This document shows, piece by piece, positions 1-9,230 of a DNA stretch of 64,000 nt. Origin of the DNA: Coriobacteriaceae bacterium (GTDB lineage: Bacteria > Actinomycetota > Coriobacteriia > Coriobacteriales > Coriobacteriaceae). The notes below the pieces were generated by a model. The model did no database searches and had not been told where the DNA came from. It was given only the letters and a program-made list of their open reading frames with translations. The DNA is taken from positions 1,798,001 through 1,862,000 of the forward strand of contig DAJPFV010000001.1 in NCBI GenBank assembly GCA_025993015.1. The letters are read 5' to 3'. Numbering within the stretch: the stretch's first letter is position 1; every line of letters begins with the position of its first letter. A program made the translations under genes and the position numbers.

Positions 1-1
1 C

Positions 2-370
2 GTGAACAAGGAAAATGTCACGTCCGGCGTAATCGTATCGGCTAAGGCCTTTGCGCTGACCGTGATCGATCAGACCGCCGACATGCTCTACATCGGCAAC
101 TTTGGGTTCCGCACCAGCAGCGATTATGACAAGTTTGCCAAATACGAGACCCGCGAGACGGCTCTGGGCATGCCCTATGTGCCCGAGCACGCGACGGCCC
201 TGTTTAGCTGCCGTTTGATCGACACTGTGGATGTGAGCACGCATCTACTGTTTATCGGCGAGGTCGAGGATGCCGAGCGCCTGAGCGACGAGACGCCGCT
301 CACCTACGATTACTACCATAAGGTCCTGAAGGGCAAGACGCCTCCGAAGGCGTCCTCGTATCAAGGCTAG
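2..370 (+). CDS. flavin reductase-like domain protein, C-terminal part
   Basis: The frame is open from the window edge. The GTG at 2 is probably an internal codon, because flavin reductase-like (FMN-binding split-barrel) domains usually have 160 or more residues and only 122 are present. The ending (YYHKVLKGKTPPKASSY) resembles the end of the flavin reductase domain in clostridial high-molecular-weight rubredoxins, where a similar tail precedes the rubredoxin domain. Here a separate rubredoxin gene starts 89 bp downstream, so the pair probably passes electrons from NAD(P)H via FMN to rubredoxin and on to oxygen or peroxide detoxification. Family call from pattern recognition; the 5' end lies outside the window. 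Confidence 0.75.
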   Translation: MNKENVTSGVIVSAKAFALTVIDQTADMLYIGNFGFRTSSDYDKFAKYETRETALGMPYVPEHATALFSCRLIDTVDVSTHLLFIGEVEDAERLSDETPLTYDYYHKVLKGKTPPKASSYQG

Positions 371-459
371 AAATGTTTTAAAAATACTTGCATTATATTA
401 TTGAGAATCTATACTAATAGATGAAGTACATCACCAGTCGCGTTCGAGGGGAGAACATC

Positions 460-603
460 ATGGCTGAGGAGAAGAAGACGTATAAGTTCGTGTGCATCGT
501 TTGTGGCTACGAAGTTGAGGTCGACACGCCCGAGCTGCCCGAGGACTACGTGTGCCCGGTCTGCGGCGTCGGTCCCGATCAGTTTGAGCTCGTCGAGGAG
601 TAG
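460..603 (+). CDS. rubredoxin-like protein (47 aa)
   Basis: Small cytoplasmic electron carrier with one iron held by four cysteines, in two knuckles: CIVCG near residue 12 and CPVCG near residue 32. The DQFE motif follows the second knuckle, as in rubredoxins and rubrerythrin tails. The spacing between the knuckles is shorter than in classical 52-54 aa rubredoxins, so it is the compact form. The start was set at ATG 460, which follows a GAGGGGAG ribosome site, rather than the upstream in-frame ATG at 421. It follows the flavin reductase-like gene and is closed by the hairpin at 646. Likely role: electron transfer in oxidative-stress defence of an anaerobe. Confidence 0.9.
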   Translation: MAEEKKTYKFVCIVCGYEVEVDTPELPEDYVCPVCGVGPDQFELVEE

Positions 604-645
604 CTCGTCGGCACGCGGCTCACGGCAACACATAGCTCTGTCCAA

Positions 646-680
646 GGGTCCCGGTCGGATATCCCGGCCGGGACCCTTTT
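646..680 (+). terminator. intrinsic terminator after rubredoxin
   Basis: GGGTCCCGG(T)CGG pairs with CCCGGCCGGGACCC across a short ATAT loop and is followed by TTTT. It lies 43 bp after the rubredoxin stop codon. The following bases (681-705, CCTCCGCCCCCAAGGGATC) resemble one arm of the palindromes at 24600 and 43675. Confidence 0.8.
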
Positions 681-748
681 CCTCCGCCCCCAAGGGATCA
701 CGGTTGCTGTTGGCCGATCCTGTCTGTTGTGAGTCCGGCCGACCTTTT

Positions 749-885
749 GTCTCAATCTGTAACATCTAACGGTGGAAATTGGGTCCACTTGTTACAGATT
801 GAGACAAACGGAGCTGTCCCTCGGAATGATCTCGATCTGTAACATCTAACGGCTCGAAACGGGTCTTCCTGTTACAGATCGAGAC
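749..885. repeat. 57-bp palindrome array, two units
   Basis: Units at 749-805 and 829-885, start to start 80 bp. Each unit has a left arm GTCTCAATCTGTAACA-like and a complementary right arm TGTTACAGATTGAGAC-like around a 25-nt A-rich core. In the first unit the 16-bp arms are perfectly complementary. The 23-nt spacer (806-828) differs from the spacers of the other arrays. Together with the terminator it fills the 604-912 gap between rubredoxin and the NRAMP gene. Confidence 0.95.
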
Positions 886-912
886 GTTTGCCTGGGTAGG
901 TGCCCCGTCCCA

Positions 913-2169
913 TTACATCCCTGTCAACAACACGACATCTAGAATCGTCACGATGGCACCGATCCCTACAAGCAGCGCGTTGAGTGGGCGCGAGTTGGCG
1001 TATTTGCCCATGACGCGGGGTGAACTGGTGAGCCGTATGAGCACAAAGACCGTAATCGGCAGCTGAAGCGACAACAGTGCCTGACTCCAGATGAGACCTT
1101 CAAAAGGATTTGGGACGACCAGACACGCCGCCACTGCGCCGACGAAACAGGCCGCCACCCCGATCGAGGAATGTCGGTCGTGGATGTCGTATTCCTCGTC
1201 GAACATGCCCGCGGTGATGGTGCCTGCCGCCATGCCTGCCGTCACACTACTCGAGAGGCCCGCAAACAGCAGCGCCACCGCAAAGATTGTCGAGCTTGCT
1301 GGGCCCAGAATGGGGGAGAGTGTGGCCGCTGCGACGGCGAGGTCGTCTACGACCATGCCGTGCGCAAAGAAGGTCGTTGCGGCCAGGATGACCATGGCCG
1401 AGCTGATTGCCCAGCCCACGCCCATCGAAAAGAGTGTGTCGAAGAGCTCGTAGCGCAGACGTTCTTCGATAACCTGCTCGCCTTGGCCTTCGAAGTGCAT
1501 GGATTGGATGACCTCGGAGTGCAGGAAGAGGTTGTGGGGCATAACGACCGCGCCTAGGACACTTACGATAATCGCGGCCGAGCCGGTGGGCATACTGGGT
1601 GCGATCCAGCTTGCGGCGGCCTGTGGCCAGTCGACCTTGACCAGCGTAAGCTCAGCCAAAAACGAGAGTCCTACCACGCCTACGAAGGCGATGATCCATC
1701 GCTCGGCGCGCCTGTAGGAGCTCGTCATGAGCATCGCCATCGATACTGCCGCCACGATGACGCAGCCCGCACGCACGGGCAGCCCAAAGAGCATTTGAAG
1801 GGCAATCGCGCCACCCAGGACTTCGGCCATGGCGGTGGCGATGGTCGCGAGATAGGCGCTGGCGAGCACCGTACGCCCGACGAAGCGGGGGAGGTAACGT
1901 GTCGTGGCCTCGGCAAGGCAGGCGCCCGTGGCGATACCCAGGTGCGCCGCGTTGTGCTGCAGCACGATGAGCATAATCGTGGACAGCGTGACGATCCACA
2001 GCAGCGCGTAGCCAAACTGCGAGCCCGCGGCCATATTGGAGGCCCAGTTGCCCGGGTCGATAAAGCCGACGGTCACGAGCAGCCCGGGGCCGATATGCCG
2101 CGCAATGTCTAGGCCTCCGTGACCACCGGTACGCCGGGAGCCAAAATGATGTTTGAGATGGTTGAGCAT
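913..2169 (-). CDS. mntH: NRAMP family divalent metal (Mn/Fe) transporter
   Basis: Proton-coupled importer of manganese or ferrous iron in the cytoplasmic membrane. The 418 residues form about eleven hydrophobic segments, the usual NRAMP size. Family signatures are the helix-1 motif DPGNWASN near residue 38, which supplies the metal-binding Asp and Asn, and the helix-6 motif MPHNLFLHSE near residue 215, which supplies the metal-binding Met. The ATG at 2169 is preceded on the minus strand by AGGAGCTCACC. The gene is monocistronic, with palindrome arrays on both sides. A GTTA/TAAC imperfect palindrome about 60 bp upstream of the start could be a metalloregulator site. Mn versus Fe preference cannot be decided from sequence. 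Confidence 0.93.
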   Translation of the reverse strand: MLNHLKHHFGSRRTGGHGGLDIARHIGPGLLVTVGFIDPGNWASNMAAGSQFGYALLWIVTLSTIMLIVLQHNAAHLGIATGACLAEATTRYLPRFVGRTVLASAYLATIATAMAEVLGGAIALQMLFGLPVRAGCVIVAAVSMAMLMTSSYRRAERWIIAFVGVVGLSFLAELTLVKVDWPQAAASWIAPSMPTGSAAIIVSVLGAVVMPHNLFLHSEVIQSMHFEGQGEQVIEERLRYELFDTLFSMGVGWAISSAMVILAATTFFAHGMVVDDLAVAAATLSPILGPASSTIFAVALLFAGLSSSVTAGMAAGTITAGMFDEEYDIHDRHSSIGVAACFVGAVAACLVVPNPFEGLIWSQALLSLQLPITVFVLIRLTSSPRVMGKYANSRPLNALLVGIGAIVTILDVVLLTGM

Positions 2170-2229
2170 GGTGAGCTCCTGCGTGCCGTTTGTTTGACGT
2201 CACAAATGATACCCGTTTTAGACTCAGAA

Positions 2230-2245
2230 GTTAACCAAGACTAAC
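2230..2245 (-). promoter_or_regulatory. possible DtxR/MntR-type operator upstream of the NRAMP gene
   Basis: GTTAACCAAGACTAAC on the plus strand is an imperfect palindrome (GTTA...TAAC) recalling the TTAGGTTAGGCTAACCTAA class of DtxR-family boxes. It sits 61-76 bp upstream of the NRAMP start in an AT-rich stretch. The match is partial and the regulator is not in the window. Confidence 0.3.
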
Positions 2246-2291
2246 AAAATTATTGTATTTGAATGGGATGGTGAAAGGGGGCTGCCGAAAT

Positions 2292-2508
2292 GTCTCGATC
2301 TGTAACAACTAGGGATGGAAATTGGGTCTAGGTGTTACAGATCAAGACAGGAAGAAATGGTCCTATGGAAAATCTCGATCTGTAACAGCTGACCGCCAAA
2401 ACCGGCCCTTCATGTTGCAGATTGAGACATTCGGAACCGTCTCTCGAAAACATCTCAATCTGTAACAGTTAGTCGTCGAAATTGGGTCTTACTGTTACAG
2501 ATTGAGAT
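2292..2508. repeat. 57-bp palindrome array, three units
   Basis: Units at 2292-2348, 2372-2428 and 2452-2508, exactly 80 bp apart, with two 23-nt spacers (2349-2371, 2429-2451). The arms are GTCTCGATCTGTAACA / TGTTACAGATCGAGAC with a few substitutions; the middle unit reads TGTTGCAG in its right arm. It lies between the divergent starts of the NRAMP gene and gltB. Confidence 0.95.
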
Positions 2509-2691
2509 GTTTGAAGAGGTGAGTTTGCAGGCCGAACTTGGGGCCTATGTTGTCGCCCTTGAGGTCGGCGGTGTCCACTCGTAGGGCGTGCGTTACGCGA
2601 TTGTTTCGAAACGGGTGGGAAACACAACGGGCCGGCGATGCTCCTAGTATGCCTATTCAACTGACTGTCTAATATCTAGGGGAGGATCGCG

Positions 2692-5600
2692 ATGCAGGCA
2701 GATTCCGCTCAGCAGCAGGGCCTTTATCGCCCCGAATTCGACCACGATGCGTGTGGCATCGGCGCGCTTGCCGATATCAACGGCGAGCGCCATCACCAGA
2801 TTCTGGACGACGCACTGTCCATTCTGGTCAACTTGGAGCACCGCGGCGGCACCGGACTCGAGAAGAACACCGGCGACGGCGCCGGAATCCTGTTCCAGGT
2901 TCCGCATCACTTTTTCCGTAAAGAGGCTCAAAAGTGCGGCCAGATTCTGCCGGCAGAGGGCGACTATGGCGTGGCCATGCTGTTCTTCCCACAGGACGAC
3001 AAGGGCGTAGAGGATGCCCGTCGCGTGTTTGAGGAGGGCTGCGCCGAGGCCGGCGTGCCGCTGCTCTTTTGGCGCGAGGTGCCCGTCGACCCGCACGACC
3101 TGGGCGAGACGGCCCGCGCCTGCATGCCCACTATCCTGCAGGCCTTCCTGGGCCGTCCGGACGACACGCCCGCCGGCGATGCCTTCGAGCGCCGCCTGTA
3201 CGTGTGCCGCCGCACCATCGAGAAGAAGGCCGACGCTGAGTTCGCCTTGCGCGACAAGATTTTCTACGTCTGTTCCATGAGTTCGCGCACCATCGTGTAC
3301 AAGGGCATGCTCGTCGCCACGCAGATGCGCCGCTTCTTCATCGACCTCAACGACGCCGCCGTCAAGACGGCCGTGGCGCTCGTTCACTCGCGCTACTCCA
3401 CCAACACCACGCCCAGCTGGGAGCGCGCACACCCCAACCGCTTTATCATCCACAACGGCGAGATCAACACCCTCAAGGGCAACGTCAACTGGATCCGTGC
3501 CCGCGAACCCAACCTGTACAGCCCCGTGCTGCAGCACGATCTTGAGCGCGTGATGCCCATCATCAACCGCGAAGGCTCCGACTCCGCGATTCTGGACAAC
3601 GTGCTCGAGTTCCTGGTCATGAACGGTCGTCCGCTCACGCGTGCCGCATCCATGCTGCTGCCCGAGCCGTGGGACCACAACGACAGCCTGAGCGAGGAGC
3701 GCCGCGCCTACGACGCCTACCAGTCCATGCTCATGGAGCCGTGGGATGGCCCGGCCGCCATCGCCTTTACCGACGGCCGCACCCTGGGCGCCGCCCTCGA
3801 CCGCAACGGCCTGCGCCCGGCCCGCTACTACGTGACGCGCGACGGCCGCTTTATGCTGGCGAGCGAGGTGGGCACCATTGAGGTGCGCCCCGAGAACATC
3901 CTGACGAGCGGCTGCCTGGGACCGGGCCAGATGCTCGAGGTCGACTTTGCCCGCGGCCGCGTGATCTACAACGACGAGCTGCGCGCCCGCTACGCCAAGG
4001 AAAAGCCCTACCGCGACTGGATCGCCGAGGAGACGTTGACCGTCGACGCGCTCGATAAGCCCGCCGCGGCGACGCCGGCTGAGGACGCCGAGGTGCCCGC
4101 TGCCGTGCGCATGGCCAAGCTCGGCTATCACTGGGACGATGTCGACGAGGTCGTGCGCCCCATGGCCCAGCAGGGCAAGGCGCCGCTCGCCTCGATGGGC
4201 ATCGATGCGCCGCTGGCCTGCCTGTCCAAGAAGACACGCTCGTTCTACGACTATTTCTATCAGCTGTTCGCCCAGGTCACGAACCCGCCGATTGACGCCC
4301 TGCGCGAGCATATGGTCACCTCGACCACGCTCTACCTGGGCAATCACGGCAACTTGCTCGAGGACTCCCGCACGGCTTGCCAGCTGGTGCGCCTAGAGCG
4401 CCCGTTGCTCAACGAGGAAGAGTTCGACCGCATCTGCGCCATCGACCGCGTGGGCTTTAAGACCCGCCGTTTCCGTGCCGTGTACCGCCGCGACGCGGGC
4501 GAAGGCGCGCTGCAGGCTGCACTCAAACAGCTTGCCGAGGACGTCGAGGCCGCGGTCCGCGACGGCGTGAACATCGTGGTGCTGAGCGACCGCGCTGCCG
4601 CGGGCGAGGTGCCCGTGCCGTCGCTGCTCGCCGTGGGCTGCGTGCACAACCACCTGATCCGCGCCGGCGTTCGTACTTTTGCCGACATCGTGGTGGAGTG
4701 CGGTGACGCCGTGTCCCCGCACGACTTTGCGGCACTGATGGGCTACTCCGCGAGCGGCATCTATCCGTACAACGCACATGCGTGCATCCGCGATCTGGCG
4801 GCACGCGGCGACCTGGACGTGACGGCCGAGCAGGGCATCGCCAACTACAACAAGGCCGCGACCGCTGGCATCGTCTCCATCATGTCCAAGATGGGCATCT
4901 CCACGGTGCAGAGCTACCATTCGGCGCAGATCTTCGAAGCCGTGGGCTTTACGCCGGAGTTCGTCAACGCATACTTTGCCGGCACGGTGAGCCGTGTGGG
5001 CGGTATGGGTGTCGAGGACGTTGAACGCGAGCAAAACGAGCGCTACGACGCCGCGCTCGCTATCCTTAAGAGCCCGGCTCCCGATCAGCTGCCCACGCTG
5101 GGCCTGACCAAGTGGCGCCCGCTCGGCGGCGAGGAACACCTCATCGACCCCCAGACCGTCTACCTGCTGCAGACCGCCTGCCGCGAGGACAGCTACGACA
5201 CCTTTAAGGAGTACAGCGCCCGCCTGCACCGCACCGGCCGTGCCGTGCGCCTACGCGACCTGCTCGACTTTAATGCCAGCGGCCGCACGCCGGTTTCGCT
5301 CGACGAGGTGGAGCCCGCGCTCAACATCGTCCGCCGCTTTAACACCGGCGCCATGTCGTACGGTTCCATCAGCAAAGAGGCGCACGAGTGCATGGCCATC
5401 GCCATGAACCGCCTGCATGGCCGTTCCAACTCGGGCGAGGGCGGCGAGGATCCGCGTCGCGAGACCCCGCTGGCCAACGGCGACTCAAAGAACTCCGCCA
5501 TCAAGCAGGTAGCAAGCGCGCGCTTTGGCGTGACGAGCCGCTACCTGTGCAGCGCCTTCGAGATTCAGATCAAGATGGCCCAGGGCGCCAAGCCCGGCGA

Positions 5601-7389
5601 GGGCGGTCACCTGCCCGGCAAGAAGGTCTACCCCTGGATCGCCGAGGTCCGTCAGTCCACGCCCGGCATCGGCCTGATCTCGCCTCCGCCGCACCACGAC
5701 ATCTATTCCATCGAGGACCTGGCCGAGCTCATCTTTGACCTTAAGAATGCCAACCCCGGCGCGCGCGTGTCGGTCAAGCTGGTCAGCGAGGCCGGCGTCG
5801 GCACCATCGCCACCGGTGTTGCCAAGGGTGCCGCCGACAAGATCTTGATCAGCGGCCACAACGGCGGTTCTGGTGCCGCTGCTCGCGATTCCATCTGGCA
5901 TGCCGGTCTGCCGCTGGAGCTTGGCCTTGCCGAAGCTCAGCAGACGCTGCTGCAAAACGGCCTGCGCTCGCGCGTGGTGCTCGAGGCCGACGGCAAGCTC
6001 ATGGACGGCACCGACGTCGCCGTCGCCTGCCTGCTGGGTGCCGAGGAGTTTGGCTTTGCGACCATGCCGCTCATCTCCATGGGTTGCCTCATGCAGCGCG
6101 ACTGCCAGCAGGACACCTGCCCGGCCGGAATTGCCACGCAGAACTGCCGCCTGCGTCACGGCTTCCGCGGTAAGCCCGAGCACGTTGAGCACTTTATGCT
6201 CTTTGTTGCCGAGCAGCTGCGCGAGGTCATGGCGAGCCTGGGCTTCCGCACCGTCGACGAGATGGTTGGCCATCCCGAGTGCCTGCGCCAGATCGAGGTC
6301 CCGGGCAACCGCAAGGCCAACCTGCTCGATCTGTCGCCCGTGCTGGCGAGCGCGACCTGCGAGTTTGGTGCCCACATCCCGGGCGCCGACGGTCGCCACT
6401 TCCTGCCGCAGATGGCCGCGGACAGCGAGCTCGACAAGACGCTCGACTCCACGTTGTTTGTGCCCTATACGGCCGATGCCCGTGCGCACCTGCGTCCGAT
6501 TCGCTTCCGCGCCGATATCGCCAACGTCAACCGCTGCGTGGGCACCATCTTGGGCAACGCGGTGACCAAGGCGCATCCCGAGGGCCTGCCCGCCGGCTCC
6601 ATTACCATCGATTGCGATGGCTCGGCCGGTCAGAGCTTTGGCGCCTTCCTGCCGCGCGGCATTACGCTCAACGTGTGCGGCGACGCCAACGACTACTTTG
6701 GCAAGGGCCTTTCGGGCGGCGAGGTGTCGGTGCGCCCCAACCCGCATGCGACCTACAAGTTCGACGAGAACATCATCGTGGGCAACGTTGCGTTCTTTGG
6801 TGCCACGAGCGGTCGCGGCTTCATTAACGGTCTTGCCGGCCAGCGTTTTGCCGTGCGCAATTCCGGTGCCACCGTTGTGGTCGAGGGTTGCGGCAACCAT
6901 GGCTGCGAGTACATGACGGGCGGTCTGGCGCTCATCCTGGGCGAGGTCGGGCAGAATTTTGCCGCCGGCATGACGGGTGGCGTGGCCTATGTCTTCGACC
7001 AGTACGGCACGCTCGATGCCCGTGTGAACCACGAGAGCGTTGAGCTCAAGGCCCCGACGGCCGGCGAGCTGGCGCAGATTCGCGAGCTCATCCAGGAGCA
7101 CGTGGACGCGACGCAGAGCCCGCGCGGCATCAAGCTGCTCTACAGCTTTGAGACGATGAGCAAGCACTTTGTGAAGGTCATTCCGACCGAGTACGAGCGC
7201 GTGCTGGCGATTGTCACCGCGGGCGAGGCTGCCGGCAAGACGCATGCGCAGGCAGAGGAGCTGGCGTTTGACATCGTGACCGGTCGCGCGAGCGCCGAGG
7301 ATGTCGCTCGCTTTGATGTTGCGGGCGGTGCCGTGGACGCTGCGTCCGTGGCTGCCAGCCCCGTTGCTTCGACCAAGAAGGAGGCGTAA
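2692..7389 (+). CDS. gltB: glutamate synthase large (alpha) subunit
   Basis: Makes two glutamates from glutamine and 2-oxoglutarate using electrons supplied by GltD. At 1565 residues it is full length for a bacterial GltB. The order seen is: class II glutamine amidotransferase domain with the nucleophile Cys in DACGIG (residue 22, so a roughly 21-residue propeptide is expected to be removed), central domain, FMN/2-oxoglutarate domain with the 3Fe-4S cysteines in CLMQRDCQQDTCPAG (about residue 1135), and the C-terminal glycine-rich GXGXG beta-helix domain (about 1310-1500). The start is ATG 2692 behind TAGGGGAGGAT. GltD begins 5 bp after the stop, so the two are cotranscribed. The alanine/threonine-rich last 40 residues are not conserved in the family as I know it. 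Confidence 0.98.
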   Translation: MQADSAQQQGLYRPEFDHDACGIGALADINGERHHQILDDALSILVNLEHRGGTGLEKNTGDGAGILFQVPHHFFRKEAQKCGQILPAEGDYGVAMLFFPQDDKGVEDARRVFEEGCAEAGVPLLFWREVPVDPHDLGETARACMPTILQAFLGRPDDTPAGDAFERRLYVCRRTIEKKADAEFALRDKIFYVCSMSSRTIVYKGMLVATQMRRFFIDLNDAAVKTAVALVHSRYSTNTTPSWERAHPNRFIIHNGEINTLKGNVNWIRAREPNLYSPVLQHDLERVMPIINREGSDSAILDNVLEFLVMNGRPLTRAASMLLPEPWDHNDSLSEERRAYDAYQSMLMEPWDGPAAIAFTDGRTLGAALDRNGLRPARYYVTRDGRFMLASEVGTIEVRPENILTSGCLGPGQMLEVDFARGRVIYNDELRARYAKEKPYRDWIAEETLTVDALDKPAAATPAEDAEVPAAVRMAKLGYHWDDVDEVVRPMAQQGKAPLASMGIDAPLACLSKKTRSFYDYFYQLFAQVTNPPIDALREHMVTSTTLYLGNHGNLLEDSRTACQLVRLERPLLNEEEFDRICAIDRVGFKTRRFRAVYRRDAGEGALQAALKQLAEDVEAAVRDGVNIVVLSDRAAAGEVPVPSLLAVGCVHNHLIRAGVRTFADIVVECGDAVSPHDFAALMGYSASGIYPYNAHACIRDLAARGDLDVTAEQGIANYNKAATAGIVSIMSKMGISTVQSYHSAQIFEAVGFTPEFVNAYFAGTVSRVGGMGVEDVEREQNERYDAALAILKSPAPDQLPTLGLTKWRPLGGEEHLIDPQTVYLLQTACREDSYDTFKEYSARLHRTGRAVRLRDLLDFNASGRTPVSLDEVEPALNIVRRFNTGAMSYGSISKEAHECMAIAMNRLHGRSNSGEGGEDPRRETPLANGDSKNSAIKQVASARFGVTSRYLCSAFEIQIKMAQGAKPGEGGHLPGKKVYPWIAEVRQSTPGIGLISPPPHHDIYSIEDLAELIFDLKNANPGARVSVKLVSEAGVGTIATGVAKGAADKILISGHNGGSGAAARDSIWHAGLPLELGLAEAQQTLLQNGLRSRVVLEADGKLMDGTDVAVACLLGAEEFGFATMPLISMGCLMQRDCQQDTCPAGIATQNCRLRHGFRGKPEHVEHFMLFVAEQLREVMASLGFRTVDEMVGHPECLRQIEVPGNRKANLLDLSPVLASATCEFGAHIPGADGRHFLPQMAADSELDKTLDSTLFVPYTADARAHLRPIRFRADIANVNRCVGTILGNAVTKAHPEGLPAGSITIDCDGSAGQSFGAFLPRGITLNVCGDANDYFGKGLSGGEVSVRPNPHATYKFDENIIVGNVAFFGATSGRGFINGLAGQRFAVRNSGATVVVEGCGNHGCEYMTGGLALILGEVGQNFAAGMTGGVAYVFDQYGTLDARVNHESVELKAPTAGELAQIRELIQEHVDATQSPRGIKLLYSFETMSKHFVKVIPTEYERVLAIVTAGEAAGKTHAQAEELAFDIVTGRASAEDVARFDVAGGAVDAASVAASPVASTKKEA

Positions 7390-7394
7390 GTGCC

Positions 7395-8876
7395 ATGGGT
7401 AAGCCCGGTGCTTTTCTTGATATCGATCGCGTGACCCACGAGCTCCGCCCCGTGGAGGAGCGCAGCCATGATTTTGATCCGTTGTATGTGGAGCTCGATG
7501 ACGATGCACGTCGCGCCCAGGCGAGCCGCTGCATGATGTGCGGCGTGGCGTTTTGCCAGATGGGCGCGAGCTTTGGCAAGGCGCGCCCGAGCGGCTGCCC
7601 GCTGCACAACCTGATTCCCGAGTGGAATGAGCTGGTGTATCGCGGCCGCTGGGACGAGGCTGCCGAGCGTCTGTCGCTCACCTCGCCCATGCCTGAGTTC
7701 ACGAGTCGCGTGTGCCCGGCGCCGTGCGAGGCCGCGTGCAACCTGGGTTCGGTCGATGGCCAGCCCACGACGATCCATGACAACGAGCGTGCGATCAGCG
7801 ACCATGAGTGGGCAAATGGCGGTCCGCGTCGCTTTGAGCCGGCAGGGGAGGGCGCACCCACGGTTGCCGTGGTGGGTTCCGGTCCTGCTGGTCTGGTGGC
7901 AGCGTGGGAGCTCGCTCGCCGAGGCGCCCGCGTGACGGTGTTTGAGCGCGACGACCGTCCGGGCGGCCTGCTCATGTATGGCATTCCCAACATGAAGCTC
8001 GAGAAGTCCGTAGTCGAGTGTCGCGTGGCGCTCATGCGCGAGTTGGGCATTGTATTTGAGCTGGGTGCCGATGTGACGGACCCTGCGGTGGCAGCCAAGC
8101 TCGATGACTTTGACGCCGTCGTGGTGGCTGCCGGCGCTCGTGCGCCCCGCGGTCTTTCGGCTGCGAACATCGATGCGCCCGGCGTGGTGTACGCGGTGGA
8201 CTACCTGACGGCTTCGACCGTCTCGGTGCTCGATGGCGGCGAGCCCGCGGTGAACGCGCGCGGCCTGGACGTTGTGGTCATTGGCGGCGGCGATACCGGT
8301 AACGACTGCGTGGGCACCGCGGTACGTCAGGGTGCGCGCAGCGTGCGCCAGTTTGAGTTCTTGCCGGCGGCGCCTGATGCGCGCGCGGCGAGCAACCCCT
8401 GGCCGCAGTGGCCCAACGTGAAGAAGACCGATTACGGCCAGCAGGAGGCCATCGCTGCCATGGGTGGCGAGATGCGCGCTTGGGGTGTGGATACGCTCGA
8501 GGTGCTGCTGGACAAGAAGGGCGCGGTCGCGGGCCTGCGCGTGGTCGATCTGGATTGGTCGGCTGGCAAGCCCGAGCGCATCGCGGGCTCCGAGCACGAG
8601 GTGCCGGCCCAGCTGGTGCTCATCGCCTGCGGCTTTACGGGTCCCGAGCATGGCGTGTTCGACGCCGTTGGCGTGTCTGTTGCCACCGCTGGTCGTCCGC
8701 TGCCGGTGATGGCTGCCGAGGGCTCGCACCTTGCGGCCCGTGTCGACGGCGTCGCCGCGGATGCCGCGCCGGTGTATGTGGCGGGTGATGCTCGCAACGG
8801 CAGCTCGCTCGTGGTGAACGCCATGGCCGATGCCCTGGCCTGCGCAGCCGAAGTCGCCGATGCGCTGGAGCTGTAA
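7395..8876 (+). CDS. gltD: glutamate synthase small (beta) subunit, NAD(P)H oxidoreductase
   Basis: Flavoprotein that takes electrons from NAD(P)H through FAD and two low-potential 4Fe-4S clusters to GltB. The 493 residues show the N-terminal cluster cysteines (CMMCGVAFC near residue 39, GCPLHN, and CPAPCEAACNLG near 105), an FAD dinucleotide fold (VGSGPAGLVAAWEL near 158), and an NAD(P) fold (IGGGDTGNDC near 296). The final motif VYVAGDARNGSSLVV is the typical FAD-contacting end. Start ATG 7395; the gene is translationally close to gltB. The hairpin at 8894 closes the operon. Confidence 0.98.
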   Translation: MGKPGAFLDIDRVTHELRPVEERSHDFDPLYVELDDDARRAQASRCMMCGVAFCQMGASFGKARPSGCPLHNLIPEWNELVYRGRWDEAAERLSLTSPMPEFTSRVCPAPCEAACNLGSVDGQPTTIHDNERAISDHEWANGGPRRFEPAGEGAPTVAVVGSGPAGLVAAWELARRGARVTVFERDDRPGGLLMYGIPNMKLEKSVVECRVALMRELGIVFELGADVTDPAVAAKLDDFDAVVVAAGARAPRGLSAANIDAPGVVYAVDYLTASTVSVLDGGEPAVNARGLDVVVIGGGDTGNDCVGTAVRQGARSVRQFEFLPAAPDARAASNPWPQWPNVKKTDYGQQEAIAAMGGEMRAWGVDTLEVLLDKKGAVAGLRVVDLDWSAGKPERIAGSEHEVPAQLVLIACGFTGPEHGVFDAVGVSVATAGRPLPVMAAEGSHLAARVDGVAADAAPVYVAGDARNGSSLVVNAMADALACAAEVADALEL

Positions 8877-8893
8877 AGTAGTCATTTAAGAAC

Positions 8894-8935
8894 GTCCCCA
8901 ACGACTAGTCATTTTTTTGTCTAGTCGTTGGGGAC
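8894..8935. terminator. palindrome after gltD, probable terminator (GTCCCCAACGACTAG family)
   Basis: GTCCCCAACGACTAG (8894-8908) pairs perfectly with CTAGTCGTTGGGGAC (8921-8935). A run of seven T lies inside the loop rather than after the stem, so on the plus strand this is not a textbook terminator. A related but decayed copy is at 31367-31416 at the 3' end of the RelB-like gene, so this is also a dispersed repeat. Confidence 0.65.
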
Positions 8936-9230
8936 ACTCTTCGCGGGGCGCCTGTTCGTTTGTCGACGTACAAGTGTTCATTCGTCGACGTTTGCGACTG
9001 TGCTACTCTGCTCTTTCTGTGGTGGCTGCGGGCATCTGGCTCAAAAGGGCGGGTTGTCTGTCTATGTCTACCTGCGGTTTCTTTGCGGTGCGCTCATTCG
9101 GTCAAGTGTCCCGTCAAGTGTTTGGTTGGCATCTGGTTTGCAGTCGAAGGCCTATTTTGCCCGCGCTGACAGTGGCTGCTCGCCCTCCTCGTAAGCTCAA
9201 ATTGAGGTTCATCAGTTTGAGGAGGATGCC
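8936..9230. other. intergenic leader with direct repeats and a candidate promoter
   Basis: No gene is supported here. A 17-bp direct repeat is visible, TGTTCGTTTGTCGACGT at 8953 and TGTTCATTCGTCGACGT at 8975 (two mismatches, 22-bp pitch), just ahead of an extended -10-like TGTGCTACTCT at 8999-9009. A second direct repeat, GTCAAGTGT, occurs at 9101 and 9113. Both could be operator sites for the gene starting at 9231. ORFs in this stretch lack ribosome sites and family resemblance. Confidence 0.4.
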
